Assembly (NCBI RefSeq): GCF_000092045.1
Contig: NC_007766.1
Span: forward strand, 124,001 to 188,000
Source: Rhizobium etli CFN 42
GTDB taxonomy: Bacteria > Pseudomonadota > Alphaproteobacteria > Rhizobiales > Rhizobiaceae
Reading direction: 5' to 3'
DNA: 64,000 bases
Shown here: in pieces, positions 25,928 to 34,513 of the stretch
How the letters are laid out: the number at the start of each line of letters is the position of its first letter
Numbering within the stretch: position 1 is the first letter of the stretch
Notes under the pieces: model-generated
What the model saw: only the letters and a program-made list of their open reading frames with translations
Databases searched by the model: none
Told to the model about the DNA's origin: nothing
Program-made: the position numbers and the translations under genes

Positions 25928-26677
25928 TTAGAGGTTACTCATGCCGCCGTCGATGACGAGCTCGCTGCCGACGATAAAGGACGCCTCGTCCGATGCAAAG
26001 AACACCACGGTCTTCGCCACTTCTGACACGTCACCAAAACGGCCGGCCGGGATCTGGTTCTGCACACCTTCGGCCATAGCCTTCATATCGGCTTCCGACA
26101 TGCCGAGCTTTCCGTACAGCGGGGTTGCGATCGGGCCCGGGCTAATGGCGTTGACGCGGATGCCGCGCCCCACCAGTTCACCCGACAGCGTTTTCGCCAG
26201 TGTTAGAAGCGCGCCCTTTGTCAGCGAATAGACGCTGGAGTTCGGCATGCCGATGTGCGCGTTGATCGACGTGTTCAGCACGATCGAGGCACCCTTTGAA
26301 AGGACAGGCAGGAGAGCTTGGATCAGGAAATAGGGGCCTTTCACGTTCGTCGCAAACGACTTGTCGAAATCGTCCTCCGACCAGCTCTCAACTGGGCCGA
26401 ATTGAGCGACGCCAGCGTTTACAAATAGGACGTCGAGCTGACCGAAAGCTTCCTTCACCTGGTTTACCACGTCTTTCTGGGCGGCAACGTCGCCTGCGTC
26501 TGACTGGATGACGATCACGTTCTCGCCAAGTTCCTTGCGCGCCTTCTCAACACTGGCCGCGCTGCTGCCTGTCACAGCGACCCGAGCGCCTTCGGCGACG
26601 AATTGGCGTGCGGTTTCAAGCCCGATGCCGCTGGTGCCGCCGGTAATGAGGGCGGTCTTGTTTGCAAGTCTGGACAT
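25928..26677 (-). CDS. SDR family oxidoreductase
   Basis: A 249-residue classical SDR. The cofactor motif TGGTSGIG lies near residues 13-20, NAGVAQFG follows, the catalytic Ser is in LNTSINAHIGM, and YSLTKGA carries Tyr-x-x-x-Lys. SPGPIATPLY and GSELVIDGGMSNL close the fold. Replacement of the usual Arg/Asp after the first strand (VTGSSAASVEK) leaves the NADH/NADPH preference open. The second of two ATGs (MSRLANKT) suits the AAGGAAG site best. The substrate is unknown. Confidence 0.92.
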   Translation of the reverse strand: MSRLANKTALITGGTSGIGLETARQFVAEGARVAVTGSSAASVEKARKELGENVIVIQSDAGDVAAQKDVVNQVKEAFGQLDVLFVNAGVAQFGPVESWSEDDFDKSFATNVKGPYFLIQALLPVLSKGASIVLNTSINAHIGMPNSSVYSLTKGALLTLAKTLSGELVGRGIRVNAISPGPIATPLYGKLGMSEADMKAMAEGVQNQIPAGRFGDVSEVAKTVVFFASDEASFIVGSELVIDGGMSNL

Positions 26678-26834
26678 CATAACTTCCTTTGCTTTTGTTG
26701 AGGCGGCCTCGATGCCGGGGTTGATGACAATCATGTACTGCAGAAGCTCTGTTCGAATTAGTAGGCACAAAGCATTTCTGTTGTTCGGCGATGCCGAACG
26801 CTGCAGGCATGACAGGAACTTGAGTCAACCCGGC

Positions 26835-27060
26835 TCAAGTAGAGAGCCAATGACTGACCATTGCTGCTTTATCGATTATGGAGAACACCTCGGCAATCTT
26901 GCCCTTCCTCAGATGTAAATAGCGTCCTCGTGGAAGACGACGCGCCTGCGGTTGACAGCAAGGCCTGGAAACTCATTGAAAGGCGTGCAGTCAAATCGGA
27001 TTCGGGACGCTAGATGACGTTCGTTGGCTACGACGAAGGTCCGCCGCTATTCTCGATCGA
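26835..27060 (-). pseudogene. Remnant of a SnoaL-like ester cyclase
   Basis: On the minus strand one frame reads TFVVANERHLASRIRFDCTP, FNEFPGLAVNRRRVVFHEDA and IYI-stop. One base off, it continues LRKGKIAEVFSIIDKAAMVS then HWLST and a stop at 26835. 'RF.CTP..EF.GL.VN.R.V.F.E...Y....GKI.EV.S..DK' is the SnoaL/ester-cyclase core. A single missing base breaks it and the N-terminus is lost. Confidence 0.7.
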
Positions 27061-27061
27061 G

Positions 27062-27179
27062 GGCGGCGGCACGATGAGGCGCGGGCGGAGGATGTCGCCG
27101 ACCTCATCGTTTTCCTCGCATTGATGCGCGCTGGACGACCGGCCAGAAGATCGATGCAACAGGTGGTGCCCGGATCTAA
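27062..27179 (+). pseudogene. C-terminal fragment of an SDR enzyme
   Basis: The plus strand reads RAEDVADLIVFLA, then a one-base shift, then DARWTTGQKIDATGGARI and a stop at 27177-27179. This is the typical SDR C-terminus, where 'W.TGQ.IDA.GG' forms the last strand. Nothing upstream completes it; it abuts the SnoaL relic head to head. Confidence 0.65.
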
Positions 27180-27422
27180 TCGAGTCCAAGGCACCGCTAT
27201 GGGTCCGGCCGTTCGCATTAGGCGTGGGCGGGCTCCTGACGGATGCCGGTAACACCAGCCAGGAATGCGCTCGCCGAGCTTGTCCTGGCGTTCTCCCGCG
27301 CCTCCAACCGCGAGTCTGCTTCGCGGAGATTGGATGAGGTGCTTAATTCCGGGCCTCCGGGAACATGTCCGGCAGGCAGGTCACGCTCCTCGCGTCTTCT
27401 GACCGGCACCCCCGGTAGGGCG

Positions 27423-27449
27423 AGCTGGTGCGGAACCTCCGCACCAGCT
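27423..27449. terminator. Perfect 11-base inverted repeat after the tautomerase gene
   Basis: AGCTGGTGCGG and CCGCACCAGCT with a five-base loop, 18 bases beyond the tautomerase stop on the minus strand. There is no clear T run, so it may act as an mRNA-stabilising hairpin instead of a full terminator. Confidence 0.5.
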
Positions 27450-27466
27450 TCCGATCACGTTCGGAA

Positions 27467-27682
27467 TTAATTTTCTTTCGCGCGATAGGTACCCGGAAGG
27501 ATGAAAATCTCGTCCGCGCGCCCGTATCCGCCGTCCTTTACTTCCTCGATCAGCACCATTGTGTGTGGCCGTGCCGCCTCCGAGAAATACTCCACCAGCA
27601 TGTCGGTGGCTCTGTGCACGATTTCTTCCTTCTGGGAGCGGCTGAGCGCGCCTTCAGGGGTCTTTATGTTAACGAATGGCAT
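27467..27682 (-). CDS. Tautomerase family protein (4-oxalocrotonate tautomerase-like)
   Basis: A 71-residue protein with the catalytic N-terminal proline exposed after Met removal (MPFVNIKTPEGALSRSQKEE). The rest fits the 4-OT fold: VHRATDMLVEYFSE, TMVLIEEV and the beta hairpin DGGYGRADEIF. It catalyses keto-enol isomerisation in the family; the substrate here is unknown. AGGAGAG precedes the ATG. It lies 28 bases after the SDR at 27711-28451, so the two are probably one operon. Confidence 0.88.
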   Translation of the reverse strand: MPFVNIKTPEGALSRSQKEEIVHRATDMLVEYFSEAARPHTMVLIEEVKDGGYGRADEIFILPGTYRAKEN

Positions 27683-27710
27683 AGGACTCTCCTTTCTTGG
27701 GGGTTCTGCT

Positions 27711-28451
27711 TCAGATCATGCCGCCATTGGCGCGTAGCACCTGACCGTTCACCCAGCCGCCTTCCGGACCGGCAAGGAAGGAAACGACCGAGGCAATGTC
27801 GTCCGGTTGGCCTAGGCGCCCCAGCGGAATGGTGCCGACAATTCGCTGGACCAGTTCGTCGGGCTTGCCGGACATGAACAGTTCTGTCTCGACGGGACCG
27901 GGCGCGACCGCATTGACGGTTATGCCGCGCCGGCCGAGTTCCTTCGAGGCGACGTGCGTGATCGCCTCGACGGCCGCTTTGCTTGCGGCATAGACACCGT
28001 AACTCGGCCCGTAAGCGCCGACGACGCTGGAAGAGAAATTGATGATGCGCCCACCATCGCGGAGCCGACGGGCTGCTTCGCGCACGGCGCGGAATGTCCC
28101 TGTGAGGTTTATGGCGATCTGCTGCTCGAAACTCGCGTCGTCCGAATCGGCAATCGGAGCCAGTTTTATGATCCCGGCATTGTTGACCAGGATGTCGGTC
28201 CCGCCGAAGCGCTCTTCGGCCGCGGTGAACAGATCGGCAGCCGCGGCCGGACCGCTTATGTCAACCTGCACCGCGAGAGCCTTTCCGCCGGCCAATTCAA
28301 TGTCTGCGACGACCGCATCAGCCGCCTGAAGGCTGCTTGCGTAATTCACCACGACGGCGACGCCGTCTTGCGCCAGCCGGAGCGCAATGGCTCGGCCGAT
28401 GCCTTTCGATGCGCCGGTGACGATAGCGACGCGCTGTCCTTTGATGGTCAT
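27711..28451 (-). CDS. SDR family oxidoreductase
   Basis: A 246-residue classical SDR with TGASKGIG (12-19), NYASSLQAAD indicating NADPH preference through the missing acidic residue, NNAGII, the catalytic Ser in INFSSSVVGAYGP, YAASKAAVEA (Tyr-x-x-x-Lys), and GGWVNGQVLRANGGMI at the end. It is closest to 3-oxoacyl-ACP-reductase-like dehydrogenases. It is transcribed divergently from the LysR gene, which likely controls it together with the tautomerase. AAAGGTG precedes the ATG. Confidence 0.93.
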   Translation of the reverse strand: MTIKGQRVAIVTGASKGIGRAIALRLAQDGVAVVVNYASSLQAADAVVADIELAGGKALAVQVDISGPAAAADLFTAAEERFGGTDILVNNAGIIKLAPIADSDDASFEQQIAINLTGTFRAVREAARRLRDGGRIINFSSSVVGAYGPSYGVYAASKAAVEAITHVASKELGRRGITVNAVAPGPVETELFMSGKPDELVQRIVGTIPLGRLGQPDDIASVVSFLAGPEGGWVNGQVLRANGGMI

Positions 28452-28552
28452 GTCACCTTTCTCCTATTTTACGGACAGGAGGTATTGCCGGCGACCCAGA
28501 AGAACAATCCGACAACATTTGACAACATAATTCGGCTATGGTGAATAAAGAC

Positions 28553-29446
28553 ATGGATCGGCTTGACCGCATGCAGCTCTTTATCCGGATCGTCGAGCGG
28601 CGTAGCTTCGCCGCCGCGGCGTCCGACCTTGGGCTTGCACGTTCCACGGCCACTGAAGCGATCAAGCAGTTGGAAGACGATCTCGGCGTTCGCCTTCTCG
28701 AGCGAACCACCCGCCATGTCGCGCCGACACTGGACGGCGCTGCCTTCTACAGGCGATGTGTTGCGATCCTGGCGGAGGTGGACGAGGCGGAAAACGTCTT
28801 CCGTGACATGCAACCGCGCGGCCTGCTGCGCGTCGACGCCCATCCCTTGCTGACACGCACATTCCTGTTGCCGCGGCTCAATGAATTCCTCGATCGTTAT
28901 CCTCTGCTGGACCTGCAGATCGGGCAGGGCGACCGGCTGGTCGATCTCGTCAGGGAGGGTATCGACTGCGTCATCCGCGCCGGAGAGATTGCTGATAGCG
29001 GCCTGATCATGCGTCGCCTCGGGATGATTGCTGAAATCACCTGTGCCAGCCCAGCCTATATAGCGAGGCACGGAGTGCCACGCTCACCCGACGCGATGGA
29101 GGGGCATCGCGCCGTTGGCTTCATATCGTCCCGCACCGGGCAGGTCATGCCGCTCGAGTTCACGGTCGGTAGCACTGTACGCTCGGTAACCTTGCCGTGC
29201 CGGCTAACGGTCAACAACTCCGACACAATGTCCGATCTCGCCCGCCTCGGCTTCGGCCTCATTCAAGCGCCGCGTTACCGCCTCCAGCGGGACCTAGACG
29301 AAGGGACGCTGGTCGAGGTTCTTGCCGACTTTCTTCCACCGCCGACACCGCTTACCGCGCTCTACCCGCAGAACCGCCAGCTTTCACCGCGGGTGCGCGT
29401 CTTTCTCGACTGGATCGTCGAATTGTTCTCCGAAGCTGATTTCTGA
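28553..29446 (+). CDS. LysR family transcriptional regulator
   Basis: A 297-residue regulator. The N-terminal winged helix is MDRLDRMQLFIRIVERRSFA, with LGLARSTATEAIKQLEDDLG as the DNA-reading part and RLLERTTRHVAPTLDGAAFY. The rest is a periplasmic-binding-like co-inducer domain of the usual length. An in-frame ATG at 28538 is possible, but the chosen start fits the family. It sits about 100 bases from the divergent SDR gene, with the shared region containing a repeated GACAACAT/GACAACAT pair (28511-28527) that may be part of its site. Confidence 0.9.
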   Translation: MDRLDRMQLFIRIVERRSFAAAASDLGLARSTATEAIKQLEDDLGVRLLERTTRHVAPTLDGAAFYRRCVAILAEVDEAENVFRDMQPRGLLRVDAHPLLTRTFLLPRLNEFLDRYPLLDLQIGQGDRLVDLVREGIDCVIRAGEIADSGLIMRRLGMIAEITCASPAYIARHGVPRSPDAMEGHRAVGFISSRTGQVMPLEFTVGSTVRSVTLPCRLTVNNSDTMSDLARLGFGLIQAPRYRLQRDLDEGTLVEVLADFLPPPTPLTALYPQNRQLSPRVRVFLDWIVELFSEADF

Positions 29447-29776
29447 CGTTCAGCTACCTCCGCGCAGCTGCCAAGCGGCTCGCAACTAGCTCTTGCCGAG
29501 GCCTCAAGCATTCTCGTGAACAGCGCCTCCACTCCGCGCGAACATCCGCTGATCTGATTACGGACTCTCCCGCGGCGATTTCCAGATCCTGCTTTGTCGA
29601 GCGGCGCTAGGGCTTTGCTCACAGCTTGAACCCTACGCGGCGCAATAATTGGTGTGACTGATGAAAAGCCGGATGGCCGCCCGACAAACAGGAGACACGT
29701 GCTGGGTAGCAAATAATCGCCGGGCGGCACTAATATCATAGGGCCAGTTACTTCGGTTTCTAGTTGACTTCTCCTA

Positions 29777-29794
29777 TTGTACGAAAACGTACAA
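29777..29794. promoter_or_regulatory. Perfect 18-base palindrome
   Basis: TTGTACG-AAAA-CGTACAA, with seven-base arms, in an AT-rich stretch of the 29447-30224 gap. It resembles a dimeric repressor operator. No gene starts close by on either side, so its target is unclear. The rest of the gap has no supported gene apart from the terminator at 29927. Confidence 0.5.
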
Positions 29795-29926
29795 CACGTT
29801 ACTTTACATCCAGAAACATAACTCGAAATGAGTGCAGTACTACTTATTGCTCCATAATAGAACATCGCGCAAAATAGTTGTAAGCGCCTCGGTGCGCAAT
29901 GCTTACAAAATAACCCCCTCACCCTA

Positions 29927-29949
29927 ACCCCGCCGGTGCGGGGTTTTTT
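29927..29949 (+). terminator. Rho-independent terminator
   Basis: ACCCCGC-CGGT-GCGGGGT followed by six T residues. No intact plus-strand gene ends just before it; the LysR gene ends 480 bases earlier. Confidence 0.75.
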
Positions 29950-30224
29950 CGTCCGGCATCGTACGGGAACCATAAACTGACAATCAGGTTAGCTCACTGG
30001 ATCGCGGGAGAAAGCAATTATCTTTTTGTTCGCAAAGGCTTCCTCTTAGTGATCCATCGACCCCGGATGTTGGGTCGTGCGGAGGTAAGTTTCCCGGTCT
30101 GCTCCCAAAGCGACGCTCCGCGCGGCCCGACGCCTTTTGTGTAGGCCAAACACAAGTCGTGATATCCTGTCGTGTTGAAGCATCGCGCTCGCGCCCTACG
30201 GTTATCATCGGGAGCAACGGCGTT

Positions 30225-30425
30225 ATGATCCTGTCTACTGTATTCCAAACTCAAAGCGTGCTGAACGATGACGAGGTTGCTCTTTGCCAAAGGGTCTTTG
30301 ACCACGTCAGCTCGGCGCGGCAGATCGTGACCACGGCCGATCGGGAAGAACTGGCAATGCGAGTAATCCAGTCGTTCCAGCATGGAGTGAAAGACGAGGA
30401 TTCTTTAGTTCGGCTCCTGATCTGA
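30225..30425 (+). CDS. Small hypothetical protein, third member of the 9104/11887 family
   Basis: A 66-residue protein beginning MILSTVFQTQSVLNDDEVAL. The core 'DEVALCQRVFDHV...TTADREELAMRVIQSFQHGVKDEDSLVRLL' has the same spacing of conserved positions as the proteins at 9104-9412 and 11887-12165 (L..V.D......ad.re..A...i..Fq.Gm...d.L...L), though more diverged and lacking the C-terminal extension. It has no shared leader. GGGAG lies before the ATG. It precedes the Crp/Fnr gene by 120 bases on the same strand. Confidence 0.6.
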   Translation: MILSTVFQTQSVLNDDEVALCQRVFDHVSSARQIVTTADREELAMRVIQSFQHGVKDEDSLVRLLI

Positions 30426-30548
30426 TCGACCCTCGCGTCTTATAGCCCGTTGTGTTTGGACGGTTCCACGCTTAAATTAGTTAATGGTAATGAAGATCCA
30501 TCGCTTGGTATCATGAGAGCTTGTATCCCGTCGCAACGGAGAGGCTCG

Positions 30549-31310
30549 ATGTTACAAAAAGTCCCGCCGATGTTCCGCAATGAATTGCTGAACTCGTTTT
30601 CAGACGAAATGCGATGGCTGGAGGCCGATCTTCAACCGGTCAAGCTCGACGTCGGAGATATCCTTGTTGAGCCTGATGCTCCCATTCAGCATGTCCACTT
30701 CATCGAGCGCGGGATCGTCGCCGCGGTTACGACAACACAAGGCGGCCGAAGCCTCGAAGTCTTCAGTGTGGGCCGGGAAGGCATGACCGGTGTCTCTGTT
30801 CTCCTGGGGGCCGACAGAACGTCATGGCGGAGCTTTGTTCAAGAAGCAGGTTCTGCCATCCGCATTCCTACATGGGCTATTCGGGAGGCGGCGGAGCGTA
30901 GCCCTTCACTGCGCGAGAGGCTTCTCCGATACGCTCACTCGGTGATGGTGCAATTGGCGGAGACAGCACTTGCCTTGGGCCACTACTCTTTAAACCAACG
31001 TTTGGCCCGCCTCATCCTGATGAGCCATGACCGTGCCGGAAGCGACGAACTTCTTATGACGCACGAGTTCGTGGCTATGATGCTTGGAGTCCGGCGCGCT
31101 GGAGTTTCCACGGCGTTGGCCTTTCTTGAAGGCGAAGGCATGATCAGGTCGACGCGCGGCAAAGTCAGCATCCGTAATCGTAGCAAACTCGTCGCCATGG
31201 CAGGTGGGAGCTACAACCGCTTCGGGACCGCCTCGACCAACTTCTATGAGGCTGCGCGCACAGTGCCGACAAAAAACGCTTTTCAGGCGGGAACAAATCA
31301 GCAGCACTAA
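30549..31310 (+). CDS. Crp/Fnr family transcriptional regulator
   Basis: A 253-residue regulator. The sensory barrel contains DVGDILVEPDAPIQHVHFIE and VGREGMTGVSVLLG. The winged helix has MTHEFVAMMLGVRRAGVSTA then LAFLEGEGMIRSTRGKVSIR. No FNR cysteines are present. The ATG at 30549 follows GAGAGG. It is a paralogue of the gene at 1727-2500 with the same domain order. A terminator follows 85 bases downstream. Confidence 0.9.
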   Translation: MLQKVPPMFRNELLNSFSDEMRWLEADLQPVKLDVGDILVEPDAPIQHVHFIERGIVAAVTTTQGGRSLEVFSVGREGMTGVSVLLGADRTSWRSFVQEAGSAIRIPTWAIREAAERSPSLRERLLRYAHSVMVQLAETALALGHYSLNQRLARLILMSHDRAGSDELLMTHEFVAMMLGVRRAGVSTALAFLEGEGMIRSTRGKVSIRNRSKLVAMAGGSYNRFGTASTNFYEAARTVPTKNAFQAGTNQQH

Positions 31311-31395
31311 TAGTAATTTGGTCAGCCGCGCGGAGCTTGAATGGCAGCCAACTCTTCATGATGCCTCCGCCCGGCTCGTCGCAAGTCCCCAACTT

Positions 31396-31425
31396 GAGCC
31401 CCCCTCCGCGGGGCTCTCCTTTTTT
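31396..31425 (+). terminator. Rho-independent terminator
   Basis: GAGCCCC and GGGGCTC form a seven-pair stem with a seven-base loop, followed by a T-rich run. It ends the Crp/Fnr transcript. Confidence 0.85.
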
Positions 31426-31655
31426 GGTTGCGTCTTCTTTCCTGGTGGCTTTGTCATGCTGGCAGTGCATCAGAGTGGATCTGAAGAGTCGACTCCTTCA
31501 GTTGAGTGATCGCAAGGGATTACTCACGCGATGCCGGTGCGACGAGACTCAAATCGATGGTGCTAGGACTTGGTCTCTCTAGGGACGTTGTGAAAACGGC
31601 AAGCAAACCGTTTTGCTGCGAGACGGACCGAGGCAATATTGCTGCCGCGCCGGGA

Positions 31656-32246
31656 TTACCCGACCTGTTCTACAGCGAGGGTGCCCGCGGAAAGCGGCCT
31701 GATCAGCGACTTCGCAGAAACCGATGGATCGAGCCAGTCGGCCCAGGAGCCGCGTTCCAGGATAACAATCTGCCGATCGTGGTAGGGCGCGATGTCTGGA
31801 CCCGGTTCCATCGTCAGCATGGTGAAGGCCTGACCGACGTCCGGCGTGTCGCGCCAGATGCCGGCAATGCAGAAGATCGGCTCGTCCTTTTTGGTGAACA
31901 GCCACTTGTCCTTGCGCTTCTTTTTCGGGTCCTTCGGATCGGTGAACTCATAAAAGCCATCGGAAATGATCAGACAGCGATTGGAGGTGAACTCCCGTCC
32001 TTCCGAGCGGAAATTATAGACCGGCCGCTTGTTCGGTCCCGGCCAGCTCCAGCGCCGCTGCACGAGCTCTCCCTCGTCACGGGTTCCGTCGATCGGTCTG
32101 ACTATCGGGCCTATATCGGTAATCTTGATGTCCTCGCGCGCTTCGAGGTTCGGCGCGCCTTCGCCGAAGCGGATCTTGATCTTGATGTCGGCGAAATCCT
32201 CGACAACCGAGGAGACATCCACCATCAGCCGATAGTCATTGCACAT
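31656..32246 (-). CDS. SOS-response-associated peptidase (SRAP; HMCES/YedK type)
   Basis: A 196-residue SRAP protein that in the family forms a covalent thiazolidine link to abasic sites in single-stranded DNA. The key residues are present: Cys2 after Met removal (MCNDYR), Asn78 in YNFRSEGRE, Glu100 in DGFYEF and His156 in YHDRQIVIL. AAGGGAAGAG precedes the ATG. It lies at the edge of a DNA-damage cluster and is divergent from a second SRAP gene at 32561. No LexA box was seen right at its own start. Confidence 0.93.
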   Translation of the reverse strand: MCNDYRLMVDVSSVVEDFADIKIKIRFGEGAPNLEAREDIKITDIGPIVRPIDGTRDEGELVQRRWSWPGPNKRPVYNFRSEGREFTSNRCLIISDGFYEFTDPKDPKKKRKDKWLFTKKDEPIFCIAGIWRDTPDVGQAFTMLTMEPGPDIAPYHDRQIVILERGSWADWLDPSVSAKSLIRPLSAGTLAVEQVG

Positions 32247-32537
32247 CGCTCTTCCCTTCGAGGGGGGTCCCATTACCGCACCACCCAGGCGCTGCAGGTG
32301 CAATATATGCCCGGATTGAATGTGTTCCAGCAGGACGAGGAGTTCCTCGGCTTGCCTTGTTGGCAGGCGGAGCGCGACCGGCCTTTTGATAAGTAAAGTT
32401 TGCCGCGCGACGATGGCGGCGCCATCTAGAACGTGTCGCATGACCATCTGAAGTTCGGTCTCACCGGCGCGCATGCACGGAGTTTAGCAGTTCAGCGAAC
32501 CGAACAGGATTATCCATCAGCCTTGTCTAATGTGCTC

Positions 32538-32552
32538 GTTCCTGATATGTTC
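32538..32552 (+). promoter_or_regulatory. LexA (SOS) box
   Basis: GTTCCTGATATGTTC is an exact match to the alphaproteobacterial consensus GTTC-N7-GTTC. It ends eight bases before the ATG of the Cys-less SRAP gene, so LexA bound here would block transcript start or elongation directly. The remainder of 32247-32537 shows no gene. Confidence 0.85.
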
Positions 32553-32560
32553 CATCCATA

Positions 32561-33055
32561 ATGAACGCGACCGCTTTCCAGTCCGATGCCCCGCTCGACG
32601 AGCGCCGTGTCATCATCAGGCGCCATGACGGCGATGTGGAGATGGTGGAGCTGCCATGGGGGCTGCGACCCCGCGACGGCGGCCCGCGCGCCGTTAACGT
32701 CGTCCGATCGGAAGGGCGGACATTCCCGAGCTACCGCTGCCTGGTGCCGGCTTCGGAGTTTCGCCACAAGAGCTTCAGCTTTTCACTCGCCAACGGCGAC
32801 TGGTTCTATTTCGCGGGAATCTGGCGCCCGGCGACTGAGGATTGGCCGGAGGCCTATGCCATCCTGACCATCGAGGCGAATGCCGACATCGCGCCTATTC
32901 ACGATCGGCAGATGGCGGTGCTGACACGCGACCAGCGCATAGACTGGCTCAATGGAGTTGTCCCCGAAGAGGAAATCCTGCGGCCGCTGCCGGCGGGCAC
33001 CTTCCGGGTCAAGCGCCGCGCCTGCGAGCCTGCCCAGCCGATGCTCGCGATCTAA
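32561..33055 (+). CDS. SRAP-family protein lacking the catalytic cysteine
   Basis: A 164-residue SRAP homologue. Asn46 (VNVVRSEGRTFPSYRCLV), Glu66 (PASEFRH) and His114 (IHDRQMAVL) of the active site are kept. The protein starts MNATAFQSD with no Cys at position 2, and a TGA lies in frame 18 bases upstream, so no longer N-terminus is encoded. It cannot form the usual thiazolidine crosslink, yet may still bind abasic DNA. A perfect LexA box immediately precedes it. Its end overlaps that of the convergent dinB by four bases. Confidence 0.88.
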   Translation: MNATAFQSDAPLDERRVIIRRHDGDVEMVELPWGLRPRDGGPRAVNVVRSEGRTFPSYRCLVPASEFRHKSFSFSLANGDWFYFAGIWRPATEDWPEAYAILTIEANADIAPIHDRQMAVLTRDQRIDWLNGVVPEEEILRPLPAGTFRVKRRACEPAQPMLAI

Positions 33056-34143
33056 AGCGCCAACCGCAGTTGCGGTTCCGTTCCGGCGGCGCGCCTTTCG
33101 AGCGACGACAGCGAGACGCCAAGCAGGCGAATGCCCTTTCGGGGCGGAAAGATCGGCGCCAGCAGCAGGCCCACGATCTCCTCCAGATCGGCGATCGCGG
33201 CCAGAGGAATGGGAACGGTCTTGCTGCGGGTGATCTGGTTGAAATCGGCATATTTGACCTTGAGCATCACCGTCTTGGCGCCGATCCCATTGGCCTCGCA
33301 ATAACCCCACACCTTTTCGATCAGCGGCTGAAGCGCCTCGCGGGCCGGCTCGTAAGCGTGGAGGTCCTGCGAGAAGGTATCTTCGGCGCCGACGGATTTG
33401 CGCACCCGGTTCGGCTTGACCTGGCGCTCATCGATGCCGCGGGCAATGCCGTAAAAATAGGGACCGGACTTCCCGAAATGCTCGACCAGGAATTCGAGCG
33501 TCTTTCCCTTGAGGTCGGCGCCGGTATCGATTCCAAGCCGGTGCATCTTTTCCGCCGTCGCCGGGCCGACGCCATGGAATTTCTTGACGGGAAGGGCCTC
33601 GACGAAAGCCGGCCCATTGCGCGGCGTAATGACCGCTTGGCCGTTGGGCTTGTTGAGATCGCTCGCCATCTTGGCGAGGAACTTGTTGTAGGAGATGCCG
33701 GCCGAGGCGTTGAGGCCGGTGATCGCTTTGATCCTAGCGCGGATCTCCAGCGCAATTTCGGTGGCGATTTCCATGCCTTTGAGATTGTGCGTGACATCGA
33801 GATAGGCCTCATCGAGTGACAACGGCTCGATCATTGGCGTGTATTCGGCGAAGATTTCGCGGATCTGCTGCGACACCGCCTTGTAGATATCGAAGCGCGG
33901 TGGCACGAAGATGAGGTCGGGGCACTTCCGTTTCGCGGTGACCGACGGCATCGCAGAGTGCACGCCGAATTTGCGCGCCTCATAGCTCGCCGCCGCCACC
34001 ACGCCGCGGGCGGCTGATCCACCGACGGCAATCGGCTTGCCGCGTAATTCCGGATTATCGCGCTGCTCAACCGACGCGTAATAGGCATCCATATCTATAT
34101 GGATGATCTTGCGCGGCCGCTCGAGACCTTCATCATTTGTCAT
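33052..34143 (-). CDS. dinB: DNA polymerase IV (Y-family translesion polymerase)
   Basis: A 363-residue Y-family polymerase with palm acids in IIHIDMDAYYASVEQ (Asp17, Asp19) and SLDEAYLDV (Asp111, Glu112). The helix-hairpin-helix region is KFHGVGPATAEKMHRLGIDT and the little-finger domain follows (GAEDTFSQDL...). Length is normal, but the C-terminus lacks a clear beta-clamp QLxLF motif; LRLAL at the very end may be a weak version. Its ATG overlaps the stop of the small Cys-rich gene upstream. It performs error-prone bypass of lesions. Confidence 0.95.
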   Translation of the reverse strand: MTNDEGLERPRKIIHIDMDAYYASVEQRDNPELRGKPIAVGGSAARGVVAAASYEARKFGVHSAMPSVTAKRKCPDLIFVPPRFDIYKAVSQQIREIFAEYTPMIEPLSLDEAYLDVTHNLKGMEIATEIALEIRARIKAITGLNASAGISYNKFLAKMASDLNKPNGQAVITPRNGPAFVEALPVKKFHGVGPATAEKMHRLGIDTGADLKGKTLEFLVEHFGKSGPYFYGIARGIDERQVKPNRVRKSVGAEDTFSQDLHAYEPAREALQPLIEKVWGYCEANGIGAKTVMLKVKYADFNQITRSKTVPIPLAAIADLEEIVGLLLAPIFPPRKGIRLLGVSLSSLERRAAGTEPQLRLAL

Positions 34144-34400
34144 GACTGGCTTCCATCAGGACCATCTGTGTCCCCCAGACATGGGAAGCGCGCGCCGCAT
34201 TTGTCCGGCGTTTGCATGCGCTCGCAGCCCATGGCCATCCGCCGGCGGAGTACCGCGAAGCTCACATCGGCGCCAAACGCTTTCACCAACAACTTGCGCT
34301 CGATCGCGCCATGGCGGTCACATCGCCGACAGCTGAATTCGATAACCGGCTCACGATAATCCTTCAGTCTCACATCACTCGACAGGTCTGGTCGGGCCAT
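34140..34400 (-). CDS. Small Cys-rich (zinc-ribbon-like) protein upstream of dinB
   Basis: An 86-residue protein. C24-R-R-C27 early on and C59, C68 and C74 near the end suggest a metal-binding knuckle. The core 'IEFSCRRCDRHGAIERKLLVKAFGADVSF..L' is a pattern I recall from small rhizobial proteins. Its stop overlaps the dinB start (ATGA), so both are translated from one mRNA. A role in SOS repair is inferred from position alone. Its start is about 115 bases from the LexA box shared with imuA. Confidence 0.7.
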   Translation of the reverse strand: MARPDLSSDVRLKDYREPVIEFSCRRCDRHGAIERKLLVKAFGADVSFAVLRRRMAMGCERMQTPDKCGARFPCLGDTDGPDGSQS

Positions 34401-34513
34401 GTGAAAAAATTCCCAATTTAGCCATCGAATTGAATCCGTTTATGGAATCCGTCAGGTCCACGCCCCGCTCAACTTGAACGCGTCCGGCGCGCATTGACTC
34501 GTTTTTGCTTTGA

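Noticed and set aside
32530..32640. Alternative ATG-TGC start that would give a Cys2 SRAP
   Set aside because: It is in a different frame from the SRAP protein and encodes an unrelated short peptide.
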